A stretch of 26,491 nt of DNA from Limisphaerales bacterium (GTDB lineage Bacteria > Verrucomicrobiota > Verrucomicrobiia > Limisphaerales > UBA11358). The stretch's first letter is position 1. Every line of letters begins with the position of its first letter. The position numbers and the translations under genes were made by a program. Below the pieces are notes generated by a model. The model was not told where the DNA came from. It saw nothing but the letters and a program-made list of their open reading frames with translations, and ran no database searches. Positions 8,422 through 14,961 of this stretch are shown here, one piece after another. The stretch lies in contig DAIDJC010000015.1 of the NCBI GenBank assembly GCA_027451565.1, forward strand, positions 1-26,491. The letters are read 5' to 3'.

Positions 8422-8450
8422 TTGCGCCAGAGCCTTTGTTCCGCTATGAT
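8422..8450 (+). promoter_or_regulatory. Putative promoter of rpoZ
   Basis: The -10 box TATGAT (8445-8450) is one mismatch from consensus. It is paired with TTGCGC (8422-8427) at 17 nt. The predicted start near 8457 leaves a leader of about 14 nt before the rpoZ ATG. Confidence 0.45.
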
Positions 8451-8470
8451 GGGGGGCTATTGTTAATCGA

Positions 8471-8725
8471 ATGAACGCTGAACTTTGCAAAAAAGCCCTG
8501 GAAAAGGTTGGAAACCCCAATGTGCTGGTCAATCTCGTCTCCCGCCGGGTGCGTCAGTTGAATTCAGGGGGCGGTGGTTTGGGTCAGCCATTGATCATGG
8601 ATGCGGGCACGCTGGGTCTCGCGGATATCGCCTTGCGCGAGATCATTGAGGAAAAAATCGGCTGGAATTTGCCGGAGCAGCAGGCGGCCGTGCGGCCTGT
8701 CGCTAAAAAGCGCAAAAAGCACTGA
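8471..8725 (+). CDS. rpoZ: DNA-directed RNA polymerase omega subunit
   Basis: Omega helps fold beta-prime and assemble RNA polymerase. This 84-residue protein has the conserved core in a divergent form: NPNVLVNLVSRRVRQLNSGG corresponds to the family's YxLVxxxxxRARQL helix. The helix ADIALREIIEEKIGW follows, matching the position of the usual ALREIxxGKI segment. A basic KKRKKH tail ends the protein. The length suits the family. The start at 8471 is supported by the promoter spacing and by the divergent neighbour upstream. It is followed after 172 bp by smpB on the same strand. Both genes belong to gene expression, but whether they share a transcript is unclear because a hairpin lies between them. 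Confidence 0.88.
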   Translation: MNAELCKKALEKVGNPNVLVNLVSRRVRQLNSGGGGLGQPLIMDAGTLGLADIALREIIEEKIGWNLPEQQAAVRPVAKKRKKH

Positions 8726-8776
8726 TTCCAAGCCCCGCACCGGCCGCTCGACACCATCGGCCCAATTATTTCGTTC

Positions 8777-8798
8777 GCCCGGAAATGGACATCCGGGC
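8777..8798 (+). terminator. Possible terminator hairpin after rpoZ
   Basis: GCCCGGA (8777-8783) pairs perfectly with TCCGGGC (8792-8798) around an 8-nt loop, about 50 bp past the rpoZ stop. Only a short TTTT follows several bases later, so termination would be weak. Confidence 0.35.
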
Positions 8799-8897
8799 TG
8801 GTGATTTTCGGGAAAATTTGTGAAACTTTTTTGTTTCCCAGATATTTTCTTTCGCTTTTCTAATGTGTTAAAGTCTTATCCCGGCTAAATTTGTGTC

Positions 8898-9353
8898 ATG
8901 GCCGATATCGTGAGCAATCCCAAAGCCCGCCGTGATTATCATATCCTCGAGGTTTTTGAGGCTGGAATAGTCCTGAAGGGGACAGAGGTAAAGGCCTTGC
9001 GCGCAGGCAAGGGCCAAATGGGTGATGCTTTTGCCCGGGTCGAGAAAGATGAAGTCTGGCTGTACAATGCCCACATAGACGAATACAGCCACGGCAACCT
9101 TGGAAACCATGTTCCCAAGTCCCCACGCAAACTTTTGCTGCACCGCGCCGAGATTCGCAAAATATTTGGCCTGGCTTCGGTCCAAGGCCATGCCTTGGTG
9201 CCCCTGGCTTTTTACTGGAAGAACGGCAAAGTGAAGGTTTCCTTGGGAGTTGGAAAGGGGAAACTGGCTTATGACAAACGGGAGGACCTCAAGAAACGTG
9301 ATTCGGACAGGGAGCTTAAGCGGGCCGGAATGAAATGGTCCAAGGGAAAGTAA
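8898..9353 (+). CDS. smpB: SsrA (tmRNA)-binding protein
   Basis: SmpB binds tmRNA and delivers it to stalled ribosomes for trans-translation. The 151-residue protein shows the family blocks in order: NPKARRDYHILEVFEAGIVL near residues 7-26, GTEVKALRAGKGQMGDAFAR at about 28-47, HIDEYSHGN at about 59-67, and PRKLLLHRAEIRKI at about 76-89. The PLAFYWKNGKVKVSLGVGKG beta strands follow, and then a basic C-terminal tail (KREDLKKRDSDRELKR). That tail normally becomes helical in the decoding centre. The ATG at 8898 gives the normal length. The partner ssrA gene was looked for just downstream and is not visible in the window. The 3' end faces rpmB. Confidence 0.96.
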   Translation: MADIVSNPKARRDYHILEVFEAGIVLKGTEVKALRAGKGQMGDAFARVEKDEVWLYNAHIDEYSHGNLGNHVPKSPRKLLLHRAEIRKIFGLASVQGHALVPLAFYWKNGKVKVSLGVGKGKLAYDKREDLKKRDSDRELKRAGMKWSKGK

Positions 9354-9716
9354 AAATTCGAGGGTGGGATGAAATAGGTTGGGGAAAATGGTCTCCGGGT
9401 AGGGGGCAAGGCTTTTCGGTTATTGGCGAGGAAACACCCATTTGTGACAGGGTTTTGACCCGGACGAAACACAGGGAAAAACCATGCATTTTTGTCCCTG
9501 CCAACCCAACTAAAATACACGCTGCAAACAAACTACAGGGCTCCAAAACTAAAGGGCTCCAAGTCTTTTTCAAAACGACCTGTTTCAACTTCCAGCATCC
9601 ACTCCAAATTCCTAACCAGCAGAGTCAGGCAGTGGGTCGGCCTGCCGACAATCCATGCACTAAGGGATCCTTCAGAGGAAGGCCTGTTTCCTGCGGTTCC
9701 TGAGCGGTTGGCTGAA
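9354..9716. other. Intergenic region between convergent smpB and rpmB
   Basis: This 363-bp stretch has no gene I can support. The short open frames overlapping it have no family features, and I find no tmRNA signature. It contains a hairpin at 9472-9500 and a short direct repeat, GGGCTCCAA, near 9538 and 9554. It probably serves as the 3' regions of the two flanking genes. Confidence 0.55.
9472..9500. terminator. Possible bidirectional terminator between smpB and rpmB
   Basis: CAGGGA (9472-9477) followed by A4 pairs with T5 and TCCCTG (9495-9500), with one bulged G and a 7-nt loop. The A/T tracts lie at the top of the stem rather than after it, so this is not a standard intrinsic terminator. 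Its position between convergent genes is suitable. Confidence 0.3.
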
Positions 9717-9986
9717 TCAGGCTTTGGCTGCCGATTCTTTCTTCCAAGTGCGACGCGGAGCCTTGGTGACCAAGCCTTTTTTGAGGGCGCTGGCAGCCAC
9801 GCGCACATAGCGCACCTCGCCATTGGGAAGAATGGCCTTCACACGCTGGAGATTCACCATGAAACGACGTTTGGTGATCGCCGTGACGTGGGTACCAATA
9901 CCCCCGGACTTTTTGGATTTACCACTGCGCCAGATGATGCTGCCCTTCATCGGGCGTTTGCCGGTCATTTCACAAATGCGTGCCAT
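9717..9986 (-). CDS. rpmB: 50S ribosomal protein L28
   Basis: bL28 is a small 23S rRNA-binding protein near the E site. The 89-residue product begins MARICEMTGKRPMKGSIIWR, matching the family's N-terminal (C)xxTGKxP block. The central basic segment contains TKRRFMVNLQ, and RYVRVAASALKKGL matches the conserved C-terminal strand and helix. The tail is basic and Ala/Lys-rich. Only one Cys is present, so this is a zinc-free form. The start ATG at 9986 has AGGA about 8 nt upstream and a strong promoter just beyond. It is transcribed alone and is convergent with smpB. Confidence 0.95.
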   Translation of the reverse strand: MARICEMTGKRPMKGSIIWRSGKSKKSGGIGTHVTAITKRRFMVNLQRVKAILPNGEVRYVRVAASALKKGLVTKAPRRTWKKESAAKA

Positions 9987-10580
9987 AAATTTCCTGTATA
10001 AATAGTCTGGAATTGTAGCAATGGAATGGATTATGGCAAGTGATTTTTAGTTTTTGAAATTTTCAATGTTTTAGCGCCGATTTTGTTTATTCATTGGATC
10101 GGGTCAATTTGTATGTGAAAATTTAAGCGTAAATGCCAAACGCCGGGTTTGATTCTACAATTTGGCAAGGATGGAGCTGACAAGGTCCAGATGAGTCGCT
10201 TCTGTGGGGAAGATGCCGGCAAAACGAATTGTGTCACGAGTTAAGTTTTTGTTTTGAGCTTCATGTTGCGCAAGAATAGCCAGGCGCCAAATCTTCAAAT
10301 TCAACGACACCGACAGGCTGGAGAGGTGTGAAGCCATCGGGTTTTAACGTGTCCATGACCTATGCAACTTTCTGCAAAAGTAGCTTAAAATGAGTAAGTT
10401 GACACGTACCCAAATCAATTGGCCAGTTGCCCGACCCAAGCCATGACAGGTCGGAAATTTCAGCGGAAATACCGGGCACAAAACAGGTGTCATGTCATAT
10501 TTCCCAGTCTTTATATCATAAAACGAATGATTATTCCTTAACCCACAATCCCCGGTCCCGGTCTATCCTCCCACTTAAAT
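9987..10580. other. AT-rich intergenic region between divergent rpmB and the DUF3826 gene
   Basis: This 594-bp interval contains the rpmB promoter at its left end. I see no supported gene. A 60-codon open frame on the minus strand (10155-10337) has no recognisable family, no Shine-Dalgarno site and no neighbour relation. No clear promoter for the rightward gene could be picked out among the AT-rich bases at about 10500-10575. Confidence 0.55.
10012..10039 (-). promoter_or_regulatory. Putative extended -10 promoter of rpmB
   Basis: On the minus strand TTGCCA (10034-10039) and TACAAT (10012-10017) are 16 nt apart. The -10 box is preceded by TGC, an extended -10 element. The predicted start near 10005 gives a leader of about 20 nt. 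This is the best promoter match in the window. Confidence 0.6.
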
Positions 10581-11540
10581 ATGAAATTTATAAATTCAAT
10601 TCAAAAGATACCCATCCTTCCATTTGGCGCGGGATTAACATTGGCATTGTTTTTTTTCACCACAATCCCTTTTTCACAAGCCCAGGAGCCATCCGCAGTG
10701 GCTCCGTCCAAACTGTCCCGCACGGTCGGGTTGGACATCGTCCAGCATGTCGTCAACCCGAATAATACCATCAGCCTGAAGTTTCATTGGAGCGAAAAAG
10801 GGCACGACTTTCAGCGCACAGTGGTGGCAACTGACCAGACGATAGTGGTTTACAACGGCCATATCATGACCATGAAAGATTTGACGGACGATCAATACAA
10901 AGCCAAAGCGGTGGCGACCGTGAAATCGGATGGAACCACGGTGGTTTTGTTAAGATTTGGCAAGAAACCGCTGCCCAAGAATCAGTTAACCCCGGCCCAG
11001 CGGGCATTGTTGGCCACTCTGGCACCTGCTCCCACGGCGGCCTCGGACACCGCGCTCGACCACCGGGTGGAATCCATTATTCAATCCTTGAACCTGTCAG
11101 ATGTTGAGCAATCCCAACGGGTCTCTGCAGTTCTTGAGGCTGATTTGCGCGCCGTCCGGGATGCGCACAACTCCGGTCTGGAACTGGACCCTTCAGTTCA
11201 CCAACAATTCATCGAAGGCTTGGCGGCCAACCTCACTCCAGATCAGGTGGAGATGGTCAAGGACAAGCTCACCTTGAACAAAATGCCCCTCACATTCAAA
11301 GTCTATCAACAAATCATTCCCAACCTGAAGCCAGCCGACAAGGCGCGCATTTTATCGCTGCTCGGAGAAGCGCGGGAAAAGAGCCTTGACCAAAAGAACG
11401 TGGATGAAATGACTCCTATTTTCAAAAAATACAAACTTGAAATTCAGAAGTACCTGGACAGCCAGGGATATGACTGGAATGGGTCCTACAAGGCTTTCGT
11501 GCAGGGTCAAAAAGCCCGGTCTTCCCAGGGGAATAACTAG
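10581..11540 (+). CDS. Secreted DUF3826-domain protein with extra N-terminal region
   Basis: The 319-residue protein has an N-terminal Sec signal (hydrophobic GAGLTLALFFFTTIPFSQAQ, cleavage likely near residue 35). Residues about 45-130 form a predicted beta-rich region (LKFHWSEKGHDFQRTVVATD, KAVATVKSDGTTVVLLRFG) that I cannot assign. Residues about 157-303 match my recollection of DUF3826: HRVESIIQSLNLSDVEQSQR, then ANLTPDQVEMVKDKLTLNKM, then QIIPNLKPADKARILSLLGE, ending in YKLEIQKYLDSQGYDWN. DUF3826 proteins are secreted proteins of unknown function, common in Bacteroidetes, Planctomycetes and Verrucomicrobia, often near carbohydrate genes. Here the gene stands alone. The start ATG at 10581 directly precedes the signal peptide. 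No function is assigned. Confidence 0.8.
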   Translation: MKFINSIQKIPILPFGAGLTLALFFFTTIPFSQAQEPSAVAPSKLSRTVGLDIVQHVVNPNNTISLKFHWSEKGHDFQRTVVATDQTIVVYNGHIMTMKDLTDDQYKAKAVATVKSDGTTVVLLRFGKKPLPKNQLTPAQRALLATLAPAPTAASDTALDHRVESIIQSLNLSDVEQSQRVSAVLEADLRAVRDAHNSGLELDPSVHQQFIEGLAANLTPDQVEMVKDKLTLNKMPLTFKVYQQIIPNLKPADKARILSLLGEAREKSLDQKNVDEMTPIFKKYKLEIQKYLDSQGYDWNGSYKAFVQGQKARSSQGNN

Positions 11541-11720
11541 GGCCTTGCAAGCCAAATCCCAGGGCTTCTTTCTACGGATTTCACGGTGTCCTTCTCAGTA
11601 AAGAAAAGTTTTTGCAGTGTTGTGGTTCTTTGGCGACCAAAAATGAAGACAAGGCTGGGGTATGCGCACAAAAGACTGCGGGAGGAAAGCCCTCACGGGC
11701 AGCAGAAATTCCACCCAACA

Positions 11721-11896
11721 GTTTAAACCCGAAAAGCGAAATGGAAAGGGTCAAGATGCGGCAAGATGCTGAAGCGGAAACTCTTTGGAACGATCGAAAA
11801 TGTACCCGAAGCGGTCTGGTGAGATTTTTCCAATGAGTTTGCGCCCAGTAGATTGGGGCAGATTGGCCTTTTGAATTTCGCTTTTCGGATTTAAAC
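11721..11896. repeat. 176-bp imperfect palindrome, MITE-like or structured RNA
   Basis: The ends are 22-nt inverted repeats, 11721-11742 and 11875-11896, with one mismatch, both ending in GTTTAAAC or its near copy ATTTAAAC. A second nested pair, 11774-11788 (GCGGAAACTCTTTGG) and 11830-11844 (CCAATGAGTTTGCGC), pairs at 13 of 15 positions. The stretches between the two pairs also match at about 18 of 30 positions when aligned by hand. The whole element therefore folds back on itself with a loop of about 41 nt. No transposase is inside, and no clear target duplication was found at the flanks. It could be a small non-autonomous element, a repeat family or a long hairpin RNA. Confidence 0.6.
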
Positions 11897-12038
11897 CCCG
11901 CTTCCAGCCAATTTTAAAACAGTCTCAATCCACTCCGTAATCGAGGCGTACAAACGGCCGGAGAATGATGGGCCATTCTATTGCAAGCGCTAGGCAGGCA
12001 GTTCATTTCAGACACAGACTCAAGGCTCAATTTTTGAC

Positions 12039-12070
12039 GTGGCAAGCGTGGCAAGCGTGGCAAGCGTGGC
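12039..12070. repeat. Short tandem repeat, 9-bp unit
   Basis: The unit GTGGCAAGC is repeated three times exactly (12039-12065) and is followed by a partial fourth copy, GTGGC. It lies about 85 bp beyond the 3' end of tRNA-His. It is probably a replication-slippage repeat. Confidence 0.85.
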
Positions 12071-12153
12071 GGGAGAACGGCAACTATTCGAAAATTTCTT
12101 GCTCAAAAATCGTCGGCAGGCGCCATTTCGAAGGCGGAAATGATTTGATAGGA

Positions 12154-12229
12154 TGGGGTGGCCGACGGGATTCGAACCCGCAACAACAAGCTCCACAAGC
12201 TTGGACTCTACCATTGAGCTACGACCACC
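12154..12229 (-). tRNA. tRNA-His (anticodon GTG), with encoded CCA
   Basis: The minus strand folds as a full cloverleaf. The acceptor arm GTGGTCG pairs with CGGCCAC, with the His-specific extra G at -1 (12229) opposite discriminator C73 (12157). The D arm contains AGCTCAATGGTAGAGT. The anticodon stem CAAGC/GCTTG encloses loop TTGTGGA, giving anticodon GTG. The T arm is GCGGG-TTCGAAT-CCCGT. The CCA end is encoded at 12154-12156. The G-1:C73 pair is the identity element for histidyl-tRNA synthetase. The gene lies alone between the DUF3826 gene and transaldolase. A small hairpin (CATTTC/GAAATG) and a run of T follow on the minus strand at about 12100-12145, possibly its terminator. Confidence 0.97.
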
Positions 12230-12391
12230 AATCTGAATTGCAGCCTTAAGTCGGCACCGTTTAGGATCATGGTTCGCGAACTCATTCCCAAAACGGCCCC
12301 TGTCCGCGACCCTGAAGGCCCGGGGCGGCTTTCAAGGCTTCAACCCGGAGGCAACAAACATTACGGCTCCAGAATAGGAAGCGGCACTGGA

Positions 12392-13384
12392 TTAGTCAAG
12401 TTTCGCTGCAATAGCTTGTGCCAGCTTGCCGGCATCCGCGTTAAAAAGGCGCACGCCCTCGGCGGTTTTTTCAGTAGCCATGGCATTTTCGTTCAGGAGC
12501 CAGCGAAACCGCGCCTCGTTGATCTGGATTTTTTCGATCTTGGACTGACACGCCAGTTCTGGGGAGAGTTTACGGGCAAGCGGGCTGGTGTTTTTCTGGA
12601 GTTCGGCGAGGAGATTGGGGCTGATGGTCAGCAAATCGCAGCCGGCCAGTTCCTGAATCTCGCCCACGTTTCTGAAGCTGGCGCCCATGACCTCAGTGGC
12701 ATAGCCAAATTTTTTGTAGTAGGAGTAGATTTCCCTCACGGAAAGAACCCCTGGGTCCTCGGCGGGGCTAAACTCCCGTTTGTCCCGGGCCTTGTACCAA
12801 TCCATGATGCGTCCCACGAATGGAGAAATCAGTTTGACCCCGGCTTCGGCGCAGGCAATGGCTTGGGGAAGCGAGAAAAGCAGCGTCAGATTGCAATTGA
12901 TGCCGTCGCGTTGAAGGATTTCTGCGGCGCGAATGCCCTCCCAAGTGGAGGCGATTTTAATGAGGATTCGCTCCTTGGGGATGTTGTGGGCCTGGTAAAG
13001 CTCGATAAAACGCCGCCCCTTGGCAACCAAGGCGGCGGTGTCAAAGGACATGTTTGCATCCGTTTCGGTGGAGACCCGTCCGGGCACGATTTTGAGAATT
13101 TCCACCCCGAAAAGAATCAAGAGGTCATCCATGATTCGGCCAAGGCGCTGGGACGGCGCGGATGAACGGTTGTCGGCGATGGCTTTCTCCACCAAAAACT
13201 GATACTCGGGCATTTGGGCGGCCTTGAAAATCAGGGAGGGGTTTGTGGTGGCATCCCTGGGGGCAAACTGGCGGAGGCTTGCAAAATCGCCGGTGTCGGC
13301 CACCACCGTGGTGAACTGCTTGAGTTGATCGAGTTGGGAAGGAGCATTCATGGGCGGGTCAATTAAATTTTCAAGATCATCCAT
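12392..13384 (-). CDS. tal: Transaldolase
   Basis: Transaldolase moves a dihydroxyacetone unit between sugar phosphates in the non-oxidative pentose phosphate pathway. The 330-residue frame has the family blocks LKQFTTVVADTGDF and PRDATTNPSLIFKA. The Schiff-base lysine is in ERILIKIASTWEGIRAA, followed by GINCNLTLLFSLPQA and the phosphate-binding SPFVGRIMDW. The length fits the long TalB-like form. The ATG at 13384 gives the longest frame. An internal ATG at 13351 (residue 12) may be the true start: counted from there, the catalytic lysine becomes Lys132, as in E. coli TalB, and the length is 319. A possible promoter at 13404-13431 fits either start. The gene is divergent from the rhamnulokinase gene. 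Confidence 0.96.
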   Translation of the reverse strand: MDDLENLIDPPMNAPSQLDQLKQFTTVVADTGDFASLRQFAPRDATTNPSLIFKAAQMPEYQFLVEKAIADNRSSAPSQRLGRIMDDLLILFGVEILKIVPGRVSTETDANMSFDTAALVAKGRRFIELYQAHNIPKERILIKIASTWEGIRAAEILQRDGINCNLTLLFSLPQAIACAEAGVKLISPFVGRIMDWYKARDKREFSPAEDPGVLSVREIYSYYKKFGYATEVMGASFRNVGEIQELAGCDLLTISPNLLAELQKNTSPLARKLSPELACQSKIEKIQINEARFRWLLNENAMATEKTAEGVRLFNADAGKLAQAIAAKLD

Positions 13385-13403
13385 TCATATGGATTTAAAA
13401 CCT

Positions 13404-13431
13404 AAAATACCCCCTCAGCAGCCTTTGGCAA
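13404..13431 (-). promoter_or_regulatory. Putative promoter of transaldolase
   Basis: On the minus strand TTGCCA (13426-13431) and TATTTT (13404-13409) are 16 nt apart. The predicted start near 13397 leaves about 12 nt to the ATG at 13384 or about 45 nt to the ATG at 13351. It sits back to back with the rightward promoter. Confidence 0.45.
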
Positions 13432-13436
13432 ACTTT

Positions 13437-13464
13437 TTGACAGTCACCGCACATGGTTTAAGAT
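13437..13464 (+). promoter_or_regulatory. Putative promoter of the rhaB-aminotransferase operon
   Basis: A perfect -35 box TTGACA (13437-13442) is followed after 16 nt by TAAGAT (13459-13464). The predicted start near 13471 leaves a leader of only about 10 nt before the ATG at 13481, so translation may not use a Shine-Dalgarno site. Confidence 0.55.
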
Positions 13465-13480
13465 GAACGTCCACTGAATT

Positions 13481-14941
13481 ATGGCGACGCATTACCTGGC
13501 ATACGACCTTGGAGCAGACAGCGGGCGATTGATTTTGGGCACGTTGGATGAAGGCCGGATCAATTTGGAAGAGATACACCGCTTTCAAAACGGACCGGTT
13601 AAAAATGCCGGCGCCCTCTATTGGAACCTTGATGGGATTTTCACCGAGCTTAAGGTTGGGTTGAAGAAAGCCAGCACCTGTGGCAAGCCCATTGTCAGCC
13701 TGAGCACTGATTCCTGGGGGGTGGATTATGCCCTGTATGACGAGCGTGGAATCATCATGCCACCGGTTTGGTGCTATCGGGATGGGCGGACCGCCTTGGG
13801 AATCGAGAATGCCCAGTCAAAGGTGGACTGGCCCACCACGTATGCCATCACGGGGATTCAGTTTATGGGCTTTAACACCCTATACCAGATTGCCAGTGAG
13901 CCTGCCGATCGCCTGGCCCGGGCCCGCCAGATTTTGCTGATCGGCGACGCGGTGAATTATTTTAGCAGTGGAGTGGCACGGAACGAAGTTTCACTTGCCA
14001 GCACCACCCAGTTATACGACCCGCGCCAACGCCGCTGGTCGGATCGCCTGTTCGCAGCGGTGGGATTGCGCGAAAACCAATTCGCCCCAATTTGCGCTTC
14101 GGGAACCCGCCTGGGCCCCTTGAAAAAGAGCCTGTCTGCCGAGTGCGGCATGCCCTCCATTGAGGTTATTGCCACCTGTTCCCATGATACAGGCGCCGCC
14201 GTGGCCGCCATTCCTGCTGCCTCTAAAAACTGGGCCTACCTCAGTTCAGGCACCTGGTCTCTGATGGGAGTGGAACTTCCAGAACCGGTCATTAATGAGC
14301 AATCCAGAACACTGGGGTTCACCAACGAAATTGGATACGGCCATAGCGTGCGGTTGCTCAAAAATATCATTGGAATGTGGCTGGTTCAGGAATGCCGCCG
14401 GCATTGGGCGCGGGAAGGCCATAAGTTTGATTTCATGGAACTGGAGCGGATGGCTGCCTCCTCAGCGCCTTTTGTTTCCCTCATTAACCCGGATGACGCC
14501 CGTTTTTTGGGCCCCGAAAACATGCCTGGCAAAATCGCAGACTTTTGCCGCGAAACAGGCCAACCCGTCCCTTCCACCCCAGGAGCCACCATGCGCTGCA
14601 TCTATGAAAGTCTGGCCCTGTTTTACAGGGTCACCCTCCGGCGACTGGAAAAACTCATCGGGCGCAAAATCGAGGTCATGCACATCGTGGGCGGCGGGAG
14701 CAAGGATGCCACGCTCAACCAATTTGCAGCCAACGCCATGAAAATCCCCGTGCTGGCTGGCCCGACTGAATGCGCCGCCCTGGGCAATATCCTCATTCAG
14801 GCTTTGGCCCTGAGCCACATCCCCACGCTTGATGCCGCCCGCACTATCGTCCGGGACTCCCTCCCAGTTCAAACCTTCAACCCCACAGATGCCGACCTGT
14901 GGGATTCCACAGCCCAGCGCTTTAACTCCCTTCTCGGCTAA
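13481..14941 (+). CDS. rhaB: Rhamnulokinase (FGGY carbohydrate kinase family)
   Basis: FGGY kinases phosphorylate sugars with ATP; RhaB makes L-rhamnulose 1-phosphate. The 486-residue protein has the N-terminal phosphate motif AYDLGADSGRLILG (residues 7-20). The substrate region SLSTDSWGVDYALYD is at about 73-87, and the catalytic base is Asp236 in CSHDTGAAVAA. The SSGTWSLMGVE loop is at about 255-265. NEIGYGHSVRLLKNIIGMWL is at about 282-301. The ATP-binding VGGGSKDATLNQFAAN lies at about 403-418. The NEIG...LLKNI..W segment is typical of the rhamnulokinase subgroup. However, no rhamnose isomerase, aldolase or regulator is adjacent, so the physiological substrate is less certain. It is the first gene of a probable operon with the aminotransferase 20 bp downstream. 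Confidence 0.88.
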   Translation: MATHYLAYDLGADSGRLILGTLDEGRINLEEIHRFQNGPVKNAGALYWNLDGIFTELKVGLKKASTCGKPIVSLSTDSWGVDYALYDERGIIMPPVWCYRDGRTALGIENAQSKVDWPTTYAITGIQFMGFNTLYQIASEPADRLARARQILLIGDAVNYFSSGVARNEVSLASTTQLYDPRQRRWSDRLFAAVGLRENQFAPICASGTRLGPLKKSLSAECGMPSIEVIATCSHDTGAAVAAIPAASKNWAYLSSGTWSLMGVELPEPVINEQSRTLGFTNEIGYGHSVRLLKNIIGMWLVQECRRHWAREGHKFDFMELERMAASSAPFVSLINPDDARFLGPENMPGKIADFCRETGQPVPSTPGATMRCIYESLALFYRVTLRRLEKLIGRKIEVMHIVGGGSKDATLNQFAANAMKIPVLAGPTECAALGNILIQALALSHIPTLDAARTIVRDSLPVQTFNPTDADLWDSTAQRFNSLLG

Positions 14942-14961
14942 ACCTCATCCGAAGCGCAACC

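Larger units (their letters stand above)
11541..12153. other. Non-coding region between the DUF3826 gene and tRNA-His
   Basis: These 613 bp have no supported gene. They hold a 176-bp imperfect palindrome (11721-11896) and a 9-bp tandem repeat (12039-12070). Open frames crossing the region include the palindrome or the tRNA and are best explained as chance. Confidence 0.6.

Noticed and set aside
8411..8450. TTGACA at 8416 as the -35 box for rpoZ
   Set aside because: The spacer to TATGAT would be 23 nt, too long; TTGCGC at 8422 has the normal 17-nt spacing.
9354..9716. Possible ssrA (tmRNA) gene next to smpB
   Set aside because: I found no tRNA-Ala-like ends or tag-peptide frame in this interval. 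The 98- to 169-codon frames here overlap rpmB or have no family features.
10155..10337. 60-codon minus-strand frame upstream of the DUF3826 gene
   Set aside because: No family resemblance, no ribosome binding site and no operon context; the length is within chance for this region.
11612..11836. 74-codon plus-strand frame
   Set aside because: It overlaps the left half of the imperfect palindrome and has no protein-like features.
11965..12249. Open frames on both strands across tRNA-His (94 and 64 codons)
   Set aside because: They read through the tRNA and the tandem repeat; phrases such as GGRRDSNPQQ are a known artefact of translating tRNA genes.
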